Shown in pieces: positions 1 to 5,955 of a stretch of 7,029 bases of DNA. Origin of the DNA: Candidatus Latescibacterota bacterium (GTDB lineage: Bacteria; JAAXHH01; JACQVL01); assembly GCA_016209865.1 (NCBI GenBank), contig JACQVL010000238.1, positions 1 to 7,029 of the forward strand. Reading direction: 5' to 3'. Positions within the stretch are counted from its first letter, which is position 1, and every line of letters begins with the position of its first letter. The notes under the pieces were generated by a model. That model did not search any database and was not told where the DNA came from. It saw only the letters and a list, made by a program, of their open reading frames with translations. Both the position numbers and the translations under genes were made by a program.

Positions 1-10
1 AGTTCGCACA

Positions 11-64
11 GGGTACGGGTGTCTCCCCTCTCCCCGCCGTGGGAGAGGGGACGGGGGTGAGGGG
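11..64 (+). repeat. Palindromic GC-rich repeat, copy A
   Basis: This 54-bp unit matches 2938-2991 in the same orientation at 51 of 54 positions; the differences are at 14 (t/c), 18 (g/a) and 51 (a/c). It contains a perfect 10-bp stem (25-34 with 41-50) around a 6-nt loop. It lies just beyond the 3' end of the minus-strand secreted-protein gene. The hairpin could stop or protect that transcript, but no T-run follows it on the minus strand, so a classical intrinsic terminator is not supported. It is probably a member of a dispersed REP/MITE-like family; this is inferred from the two copies seen here. Confidence 0.8.
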
Positions 65-75
65 CAACATCATCG

Positions 76-104
76 ATAGTATATCGTCAGCCACGCCCGG
101 TCAA
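76..104 (-). promoter_or_regulatory. Possible weak leftward sigma70-type promoter
   Basis: On the minus strand TTGACC (99-104) precedes TACTAT (76-81) with a 17-nt spacer; an overlapping TATACT (78-83) would give a 15-nt spacer. Transcription would run left, through repeat copy A, towards whatever lies outside the window. A small inverted repeat, CGATA-gta-TATCG (74-86), overlaps the -10 region and could be an operator or chance. The match is poorer than the two promoters at 2828-2856 and 3011-3039, and the target gene cannot be seen. Confidence 0.3.
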
Positions 105-120
105 GCGTTTTCTCATCCGG

Positions 121-2793
121 TTATTTCACCAGGGTCATCCTGTGGGTCTGGCTGAACCCGGTGCTCGTCGTCAGCCGGTACAGGTAGACGCCGCTTCCTG
201 CGCTCAGTCCCTGTACGTTTCGCCCATCCCAGGCGACCTCATACCGTCCCGGAGCCTGCTCCGCGTCCACCAGGCGGATGACTTCCTGGCCTAACAGGTT
301 GTACACCGTGAGCGTCACATAGGCTGCCTGCGGGACATCATAGACAATCTGTGTCGTTGGGTTGAACGGGTTCGGCCGGTTCGGCCTGAGCGCGAACGCG
401 GCGGGCATCGGAGGGAGCTTCACCGTGGTCGTCCCCAGGATGGCGACCTGGCCGGATTCCAGCGTCTGAGGATCACCGACACTCACCGTCGCGGGACTCG
501 CCGGTCCGGCGATGACTCTGGCCTGCTCATCGTGGTTGAGAATCTGGTAGATCATCTCCACGACGTCCAGAATATTGATCGCCCCGTCCCCGTTGATGTC
601 CGCTAAGAAGAACCCGAACGCGCCCGGGGCCGGCCTCGGCAGCCGGCCGAGGATGATGAAGACTTCGGTGATCACATCGATGATGTCGATCCGCCCGTCT
701 CCGGCTCCGAGCTGGCCTCCGCCGACATCGCCGGGACGCCCGATCAGGATCGTTCCCTGTTGGACAGCATGCGGAATATCCTGGCTGGGAGGCGGGGATG
801 ACAGGACGTCATCCGACACGGCCAGCAGGATCGGCGTCCCCGCAGGCGTTACCGGGGCGATCGTGTAGATCACATAGCCGAGGGTGTACTGGCCGGGCCG
901 GAGGGTATCCCCGCTCGTACTGAAGAACAGCACCGTCGTCAACCCGTTCTCGTCGGTCGAGAACGTCGTGGTGAATCCTCTCTCCTCCAGGCTATTGATC
1001 AGGCCGGTGAACATGGCGTCCGTCGTGGGCGTCCCATCGACCGTCGGCTGGACAGCAAACTGCAGCCCGGACACATCATGGTTGGCGGACAGCCGGACCT
1101 CCATGATCGCCTGCTGGCCGGGCGCGGCGAACGTATCGACGAACCGGAGAGTGTCGGGCGGTGCCTCCGGCTGGGGCGGAACGATCTGGCCCCACCACGT
1201 CCCCCAGCGGTCGCGGTAGGTACCGGAGCTGGCGGGCGTGGCCGCGTATTCCTGGATCGTCCACAGGTCGGTGTCGTTCACCGGGTCGACGACGGTGCTG
1301 CTGTAGTCTCCCCAGCGATTCGTCCCGGACCCGTAATCCTTGAAATACGACGCCTCCCCGGCCTTCAAGACCGCGTCCGTCCGGAACGTACCGGCCGGGT
1401 CGGCGGCCGCCCGGAACGCGTAGTTCGCGCTCGCATACTGCGTGGCCGAGAAACGCGAGAACCCGATGAGGACGTCGTTGTTGCGGTTGACCGCGATGCT
1501 CGGGTAGGCGTAGGACGTCGGGCCGGCCGTATCATCGATCCGTCCCTGTTGCTCGACCGCGCCGTCGGGGGTCAACCGCCACCATTGCACCGCGCTGCGC
1601 GCCGGCGACCCGCCGGCCGGGAGGAACACCGTGTGCGCACACCAGAGGGAACCGTTGCGGTAGAGGGTGTTCTGCATCCGCGAATCCCCGGCGTCGATCT
1701 TCTGCGTCGAGCCGAGCTGGGGCGCGAAATTGCTCGAGGGTGAAAAACTATCCCAGGGTGAGGATGTCGAGGGAAAGGCGACGCTGAGCGTCAACACCTC
1801 AGCGCCCACCGGGCCGGTGATCGTGCTCAGGCGCAGGTAGCCGCTCCCTTCAAAATCCCCGTTCCAATCCTCGACCAGGTACATCGTGGGCACCGTCGGG
1901 TCGTACGTGATGGCCGGGGTTTGACTGAACCCGCCCAACGTGTCTTGCATCAGGGTGAACCGGCCAGTCCCGCCCGCGTAGAGGTCCGCCTTATCGAAGA
2001 CGTAGACGTCGGACCGGACGAAGGCGTTGTTAGAGACGGTGAACATGTTCACCTGGACGACGATCCAGTCTTTATTGAACCCCAGGCTGGGATAGTCCGC
2101 CCAGACGGCGTTGTCGGGGTCGGCATCGACGCGGTAGAGGTTCCACGTACCCGTCGGGTCGCTCGTCTGCGAGACTCCGATGAGGACGGATGAAGCCGAT
2201 GAACGGGCATTCGCGCAGGCGGTAAACATCCACCGGTTCTGGTAGGGGTCATAGAGCACTTTAGGGTCGAACGCGCTCGGACTGCTCAGACTGGCCCAGA
2301 AACTGTTGAGGGAGACGGTGCTGAGCACTCCGCCCGTCCGGTCCTGGATGCGGACCTGGGTGTTCAACGTGACCATCAGATGGGTCAACCCCACCGCGCC
2401 GTGGGTGTCGGGCGGGATGCTGGCGTTGTTATCGTCGAGGCCGAGAAAACTGGACGCGGGGGCCGGGGACACGCCCGTCAACGGGGGCGGCACCGGTTCG
2501 AGGACGCGACGGCTGGGGCTACCCGTCCCGCTTGGCACCGGACGGTTGCGGGGGCCGGGCAGGGGACGGTGGAGGGCGTGCGGAGGGACGGGGGTGTCGG
2601 GCAGCACCGATTTCTGCCGGGCTACTTGAGCCAGCTCGACGACCGCTCGTTCCGTCGCCTCTCCGGGCGTGCCGGTGATGGACGACTGCGCAGCCGCCTG
2701 GGGTGGGATTCCCACACACAGCCCCAAGAGCGCGATCACTCCCGCCAGCCCGACACTCCGCCAGAGGCTCGTCACCGAACGCCGATCCTTCAT
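121..2793 (-). CDS. Secreted beta-propeller-like protein with cohesin-like domain, dockerin-like pair and T9SS/FlgD-type C-terminal domain
   Basis: An 890-residue exported protein of unknown substrate. Residues 1-36 are a signal peptide: basic MKDRR, hydrophobic core, AAAQ-type cleavage region. Residues about 65-115 are a Pro-rich linker. Residues about 115-540 look like a beta-propeller of the kind annotated as hypothetical exported proteins, with FDPKVLYDPYQNRWMF (175-190), DPTGTW (212-217) and the recurring YPSLGFN (234-240) and YPSIAVN (430-436). Residues about 548-685 resemble a cohesin-type beta domain. Residues 688-753 form a dockerin-like pair; the second loop is canonical (D732, N734, D736, D743) and the first has extra residues between D689 and D699. 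Residues about 797-890 are a FlgD-like/Por-secretion-type tail with NPFNP (808-812), a YNLLGQEV strand and a GVYLYRL strand. The start at 2793 is chosen because it begins the signal peptide and has a good ribosome site; the in-frame ATG at 2856 falls inside the promoter. It is likely exported by Sec and then anchored or released by a type IX-like system. The domains are assigned by eye. Confidence 0.88.
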   Translation of the reverse strand: MKDRRSVTSLWRSVGLAGVIALLGLCVGIPPQAAAQSSITGTPGEATERAVVELAQVARQKSVLPDTPVPPHALHRPLPGPRNRPVPSGTGSPSRRVLEPVPPPLTGVSPAPASSFLGLDDNNASIPPDTHGAVGLTHLMVTLNTQVRIQDRTGGVLSTVSLNSFWASLSSPSAFDPKVLYDPYQNRWMFTACANARSSASSVLIGVSQTSDPTGTWNLYRVDADPDNAVWADYPSLGFNKDWIVVQVNMFTVSNNAFVRSDVYVFDKADLYAGGTGRFTLMQDTLGGFSQTPAITYDPTVPTMYLVEDWNGDFEGSGYLRLSTITGPVGAEVLTLSVAFPSTSSPWDSFSPSSNFAPQLGSTQKIDAGDSRMQNTLYRNGSLWCAHTVFLPAGGSPARSAVQWWRLTPDGAVEQQGRIDDTAGPTSYAYPSIAVNRNNDVLIGFSRFSATQYASANYAFRAAADPAGTFRTDAVLKAGEASYFKDYGSGTNRWGDYSSTVVDPVNDTDLWTIQEYAATPASSGTYRDRWGTWWGQIVPPQPEAPPDTLRFVDTFAAPGQQAIMEVRLSANHDVSGLQFAVQPTVDGTPTTDAMFTGLINSLEERGFTTTFSTDENGLTTVLFFSTSGDTLRPGQYTLGYVIYTIAPVTPAGTPILLAVSDDVLSSPPPSQDIPHAVQQGTILIGRPGDVGGGQLGAGDGRIDIIDVITEVFIILGRLPRPAPGAFGFFLADINGDGAINILDVVEMIYQILNHDEQARVIAGPASPATVSVGDPQTLESGQVAILGTTTVKLPPMPAAFALRPNRPNPFNPTTQIVYDVPQAAYVTLTVYNLLGQEVIRLVDAEQAPGRYEVAWDGRNVQGLSAGSGVYLYRLTTSTGFSQTHRMTLVK

Positions 2794-2799
2794 CGCGAT

Positions 2800-2810
2800 C
2801 CCCTTTCCTC
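2800..2810 (-). promoter_or_regulatory. Ribosome binding site fixing the start at 2793
   Basis: The minus strand reads GAGGAAAGGGG, ending 6 nt before the ATG at 2793. This purine-rich site, with the signal peptide that starts there, decides between this ATG and the in-frame ATG 63 nt further upstream. Confidence 0.75.
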
Positions 2811-2827
2811 TCCGAAACACAACGCGC

Positions 2828-2856
2828 AGTATAGACCCGCCTGCATCGGCTGTCAA
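2828..2856 (-). promoter_or_regulatory. Sigma70-type promoter of the secreted-protein gene
   Basis: On the minus strand a perfect -35 box TTGACA (2851-2856) and a -10 box TATACT (2828-2833, 5 of 6 to consensus) are separated by exactly 17 nt. Transcription would start near 2821, giving a leader of about 28 nt before the ATG at 2793. The -35 box overlaps the upstream in-frame ATG at 2856, which rules that codon out as the start if this promoter is used. Repeat copy C ends about 18 bp upstream of the -35 box. Confidence 0.85.
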
Positions 2857-2874
2857 CAGATTTCTGGGTGATGT

Positions 2875-2929
2875 CCCTCACTATCCCCCCGGCCCCCTTT
2901 CTCTCCCACAAGGGGAGAGAAAGGGGGAG
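2875..2929 (-). repeat. Palindromic repeat, copy C, diverged and inverted relative to copies A and B
   Basis: It contains a perfect 15-bp stem (2893-2907 with 2913-2927) around a 5-nt loop. Read on the plus strand it starts CCCTCAC, passes CCCCCGG and CTCTCCCAC, then GGGGAGAG and ends GGGGGAG. The reverse complement of copy B gives the same order of blocks with short indels (TAT, CTTT, AAA missing). C and B therefore look like related elements facing each other. It lies between the two divergent promoters and is not followed by a T-run, so a terminator role is not supported. Confidence 0.7.
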
Positions 2930-2937
2930 TCCTCAAT

Positions 2938-2991
2938 GGGCACGAGTGTCTCCCCTCTCCCCGCCGTGGGAGAGGGGCCGGGGGTGAGGGG
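2938..2991 (+). repeat. Palindromic GC-rich repeat, copy B
   Basis: This is the direct copy of 11-64, identical at 51 of 54 positions, with the same 10-bp stem (2952-2961 with 2968-2977) and 6-nt loop. It lies 8 bp from copy C, in opposite orientation, and 19 bp upstream of the -35 box at 3011. Copies A and B bracket the whole secreted-protein gene and its promoter. Confidence 0.82.
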
Positions 2992-3008
2992 AGCTCCCCT
3001 GAGTTTTT
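2987..3008 (+). other. 14-bp perfect palindrome followed by a T-run
   Basis: AGGGGAGCTCCCCT (2987-3000) is its own reverse complement and is followed by GAG and five T residues (3004-3008). As RNA it could form only a 5-bp stem with an AGCT loop, so it is at best a weak terminator-like structure insulating the downstream promoter. As DNA it could be a dimeric regulator site just upstream of the -35 box at 3011. It overlaps the edge of copy B, and neither role is shown. Confidence 0.3.
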
Positions 3009-3010
3009 CC

Positions 3011-3039
3011 TTTACAACCCCCGCTCCGCGTCGTATACT
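3011..3039 (+). promoter_or_regulatory. Sigma70-type promoter of the four-gene operon
   Basis: TTTACA (3011-3016, 5 of 6 to consensus) and TATACT (3034-3039, 5 of 6) are separated by exactly 17 nt. Transcription would start near 3046, leaving a leader of about 38 nt with a strong ribosome site (AAGGAGAGG, 3071-3079) before the ATG at 3084. Its -10 hexamer is the same as that of the divergent promoter. Confidence 0.85.
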
Positions 3040-3083
3040 CCGTCCGTTCCCGTGACCCGCCCCGTCCTCAAAGGAGAGGCTCT

Positions 3084-5132
3084 ATGCACTCCACGTATCG
3101 TCCGTCCAGCGGGCTGTTCGAGGTGCAGGCCAGCGCGGCTGACCGCTCCACGATCGACGTCTTCCCGAACGAACGAGCTCCCGACCCCGTCCCGCGCTTC
3201 CTGTACGGCAAATTCTGTGAACACTTAGGCTGGAACATCTACAACGGGATGTGGGCGCAGGCGCTCCGGAACCCGGGGTTCGAGGGCTGGGACTACGTCG
3301 CCGCCACGCCCGCCGGGATGGCCAACCGCATCCGCCATGAGGAAGAGGCAGTCGGCGTCGCCGGACTGATGGCCGGGTTCGAGCGGGGACTCGCCTTCTG
3401 GTGGGTGGCCTACGGCGATGGGGTCGTCCGGTACACGCTCGATCCAGACGCCTTCAACGCAGACGCCGCGCAGAAGGTCGAAGTCGCCGGGCTGGCGAGC
3501 GAGGAAGTCGGCGTCATGCAGCCGGTCTTCCTGCCGCTCCACCGCGAGCGCCGGTACGAATTCAGCCTCTGGGCGCGGGGGACGACCGGCCGGCTGCGGG
3601 TGACGATCTGGGATGAGCGGCGGACGACGCGGCTGGCCAGCGGCACGATCCTCGGCATCGGCGGCACGTGGACGGAGCACCGGCTGACGCTCGCCGTCGA
3701 TGAGACAGTCCCGAAGGGCGCGCTGCTGTACTTCAGCATCGGACTGCTGGAGCCCGGCACCGTCTGGCTCGACCAGGCGTTCCTGTTCCCCGCCGACCAT
3801 GTCGACGGGTTCGACCCGGACGTCATCGCGTCCTGCCGGGCCGCCCGCCTCCCGCTCCTCCGGTATCCCGGCGGGAACTTCGCCTCCGGCTACCACTGGG
3901 AAGACGGGATCGGCCCCGTCCATCAGCGGCCGACGAGACTCAACCAGCCGTGGCACATGATCGAGCCCAACCACGTCGGGACGGACGAATTCATGGCGTT
4001 CTGCCGGGCGGTCGGGTGCGAGCCGCTGATCTGCGTCAACGCCGGGGACGGGACGCCGGACGAGGCGGCGCACTGGGTGGAGTACTGCAACGGGAGCGTT
4101 GAGACGCCGTACGGGGCGCTGCGGGCGAAGAATGGCCACCCGGAACCGTACGGGGTGGTCTACTGGGAACTGGGGAATGAACTCTGGGGGGATTGGCAGG
4201 TCGGCTATTGCTCCCCGGAAACCTATGCAAGACGGTACGTCCGGTTTTACGAGACGATGCGGACGGTCGATCCCTCCATCAAATTCATCGCAAACGGCGG
4301 GGGAACTGGAGAGGAGCGGGACTGGAACGCTCCCTTGCTCCGCGACCACGCGGGGATCGTGCGATCGCTTTCCATTCACTCCCTGATCGGCTCGCGCATC
4401 CCGGCGGAGACAAAGCCGGAGGACGCCCATCTCGCCTTAATGGCCTACACGACATACTACGACCAGTACCTGCAGGAACTGGCAGATCAGATGAAACAGG
4501 CCGGGGTGGCGGACCCGAAGCTCGCCATCACCGAGCTCATCATCTTCACCTGGAAGGAGGGGCTGCCGAAGTACATCTCGTTGTCTGAAGTGCTGTACCT
4601 CTCCGGCATCATCCACTCCTGCATCCGCCAGGGCAACCTGGTCGAGCTCATCACGCACACCGCCCTCGTCAACCATGGCGGCGGACTGGGTAAGGTTCGG
4701 GAGATCGTCTACCCTCATCCTGTCTTTCTGGCATCACAGCTCTACGCCACGCAATCGGGCGTCTGGCCGGTGCGCATCCGCACCGCCTGCCCGACGTTCG
4801 ACTCCGCCGTCCCCTCGATGCCTGCGGTGAAGGGCGCACCCTGCCTGGATGCGGTCGCTCTGCTGGATGAGAAGGGCACCGAACTGACGCTCATCGTCGC
4901 CAACCGCGACCCGTCGCAACCCAGAACGGTGGAGATCGCGCTGCACGACTTTCCCATTCAGGGGACGGTCGGTGTCCGGGCGATCACCGGGCCGAGTTTC
5001 TTGAGCGAGAACACGTGGGACAGGCCGGGCGCGGTCGCGTTGACAGAATCCGCGATGACGACGGACGGCGGCTCGGTGTACGAACTCCCACCGCACTCAC
5101 TCACGGCACTCGTGTTCCATGAAAGGGCATAA
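3084..5132 (+). CDS. GH51-type alpha-L-arabinofuranosidase-like glycoside hydrolase
   Basis: A 682-residue retaining glycosidase of the GH51 type, expected to remove non-reducing alpha-L-arabinofuranosyl groups; the real substrate is not established. The N-terminal strand holds KFCEHLG with E46. Residues about 90-240 are an inserted beta-sandwich resembling a CBM4/9-type carbohydrate-binding module, ending in VWLDQAFLFP. The TIM barrel follows: RYPGGNF (R260, N265) and HWEDGIGP, then WELGNE with N365 and acid/base E366, H432 in SIHSL, and probable nucleophile E484 in AITEL. The 118-residue gap between E366 and E484 is close to the 119 known for the Geobacillus AbfA pair (E175, E294). Residues about 580-680 form the C-terminal beta domain. 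There is no signal peptide, so the enzyme is predicted to be cytoplasmic and to act on imported oligosaccharides or glycosides. The start has GGAG 7 nt upstream. First gene of the operon; the next gene starts 6 nt after its stop. The nucleophile context differs from the common DEW form, so specificity for arabinose should not be assumed. Confidence 0.9.
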   Translation: MHSTYRPSSGLFEVQASAADRSTIDVFPNERAPDPVPRFLYGKFCEHLGWNIYNGMWAQALRNPGFEGWDYVAATPAGMANRIRHEEEAVGVAGLMAGFERGLAFWWVAYGDGVVRYTLDPDAFNADAAQKVEVAGLASEEVGVMQPVFLPLHRERRYEFSLWARGTTGRLRVTIWDERRTTRLASGTILGIGGTWTEHRLTLAVDETVPKGALLYFSIGLLEPGTVWLDQAFLFPADHVDGFDPDVIASCRAARLPLLRYPGGNFASGYHWEDGIGPVHQRPTRLNQPWHMIEPNHVGTDEFMAFCRAVGCEPLICVNAGDGTPDEAAHWVEYCNGSVETPYGALRAKNGHPEPYGVVYWELGNELWGDWQVGYCSPETYARRYVRFYETMRTVDPSIKFIANGGGTGEERDWNAPLLRDHAGIVRSLSIHSLIGSRIPAETKPEDAHLALMAYTTYYDQYLQELADQMKQAGVADPKLAITELIIFTWKEGLPKYISLSEVLYLSGIIHSCIRQGNLVELITHTALVNHGGGLGKVREIVYPHPVFLASQLYATQSGVWPVRIRTACPTFDSAVPSMPAVKGAPCLDAVALLDEKGTELTLIVANRDPSQPRTVEIALHDFPIQGTVGVRAITGPSFLSENTWDRPGAVALTESAMTTDGGSVYELPPHSLTALVFHERA

Positions 5133-5138
5133 CTTCGC

Positions 5139-5954
5139 ATGAAGCTGTCCTCGGAAGAATGCCAGCAAAACGCGTTGACGCCAGAGCATCTGGCTCTGGC
5201 GTTGCGGTCGTTGCACGAATCCGGCTACGTGATTCTGGAAGGAGTCCTGCCCCAAGCCTGGGTGGAGGAGATGCGGGTCGCATTTGACACGGAATTGAAG
5301 CGCGTCACTGCCGGGAAGGAGGGAGAGGTCGAGAAGTCAAAAGGTCACTATGGGACATCCGCCCCCCTGCGTCTGCCGTTCCTGGATCCGCTCGCCATCG
5401 AGAACCCGTTCGCCCTCCAGATCATGGAATCGGCGATGGGAACGGACATTTTCTCCTACCTCCCGTACGGCTGCAACACTGCCTGGCCGGGGTCGGGGGT
5501 GCAGCATATTCACCGGGATACCGGTCATCTCTTCGTCGGGACATCGTACGTGCTCCCGGTCGCCATGGTCGTGGTCAACATCCCGCTGGTCGACTTCACC
5601 GTCGAAAACGGCTGCACAGAGGTGTGGCCAGGTTCTCACCTGATCGCCGACCCTGACCCGGCCGCCGCGCTCGACCCGTACCATGTCTGCACCGAAGAGC
5701 GGGCCGCCCAGATCCCGTCCGCCCGTGTGACCATGCCAGCCGGTTCGGTCGTCGTGCGCGACATGCGCGCGTGGCATCGAGGGATGCCCAACCACACGCA
5801 GACGATCCGGACGATGCTGGCCCTCGTCTACTTTCGCCAGTTTTACAACATCTGCCATCTGAAGTACGGGAACCCGATTCCGCGTTCGACGTGGGAACAA
5901 CTTTCGGAGCGGGCGCAGCGTCTGTACCGGTACACTCCGGTTGCGGAGGGATAA
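5139..5954 (+). CDS. PhyH-family Fe(II)/2-oxoglutarate-dependent dioxygenase
   Basis: A 271-residue soluble enzyme of the phytanoyl-CoA dioxygenase (PhyH) superfamily, which uses Fe(II), O2 and 2-oxoglutarate to hydroxylate a substrate, releasing succinate and CO2. The iron triad is visible: H125 and D127 (HRD) and distal H213 in AWHRGMPNH. R224 lies 11 residues after H213, the same spacing as H264 to R275 in human PHYH, and is the expected 2-oxoglutarate anchor. ENGCTEVWPGSH (156-167) is the family's usual strand-turn motif. All catalytic residues are present, so it should be active. The fold is shared by enzymes acting on lipids, amino acids, antibiotics and small polar molecules, so the substrate cannot be read from sequence; the neighbours suggest a sugar or sugar-derived compound. 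The ribosome site is modest (AAAGGG about 11 nt upstream), consistent with translational coupling to the preceding gene. Confidence 0.9.
   Translation: MKLSSEECQQNALTPEHLALALRSLHESGYVILEGVLPQAWVEEMRVAFDTELKRVTAGKEGEVEKSKGHYGTSAPLRLPFLDPLAIENPFALQIMESAMGTDIFSYLPYGCNTAWPGSGVQHIHRDTGHLFVGTSYVLPVAMVVVNIPLVDFTVENGCTEVWPGSHLIADPDPAAALDPYHVCTEERAAQIPSARVTMPAGSVVVRDMRAWHRGMPNHTQTIRTMLALVYFRQFYNICHLKYGNPIPRSTWEQLSERAQRLYRYTPVAEG
5945..5950 (+). promoter_or_regulatory. Ribosome binding site fixing the start at 5956
   Basis: GGAGGG lies 5 nt before the ATG at 5956, within the last codons of the dioxygenase gene. It favours this ATG over the in-frame TTG at 5941, which lies upstream of the site and would add only five residues (MRRDN). 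Confidence 0.75.
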
Positions 5955-5955
5955 C

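Noticed and set aside
1078-1743. Open frame of 221 codons on the plus strand opposite the secreted-protein gene
   Set aside because: Arg/Gly/Val-rich shadow of the propeller-coding region with no family resemblance.
2794-2856. N-terminal extension of the secreted protein from the in-frame ATG at 2856
   Set aside because: It would place 21 residues before the signal peptide, has no better ribosome site, and its ATG overlaps the -35 box of a near-consensus promoter whose transcript would start near 2821.
2875-2991. CRISPR array or intrinsic terminator in the intergenic region
   Set aside because: There are only two diverged, inverted units with no regular spacers, the hairpins lack a following T-run, and they lie upstream of both divergent genes where a terminator has no obvious role.
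2794-3083. Riboswitch or structured leader upstream of the operon
   Set aside because: The predicted promoter leaves only about 38 nt before the start codon, too short for a known riboswitch, and no tRNA-like or other RNA fold was seen.
3225-4430. Long open frame of 401 codons on the minus strand opposite the glycosidase gene
   Set aside because: It is rich in Arg, Pro, Gly and Asp with no recognisable motifs, as expected of the antisense frame of a GC-rich gene; the plus-strand frame has clear GH51 motifs.
5941-5955. TTG at 5941 as start of the barrel-protein gene
   Set aside because: The GGAGGG ribosome site lies downstream of that TTG and is correctly spaced for the ATG at 5956.
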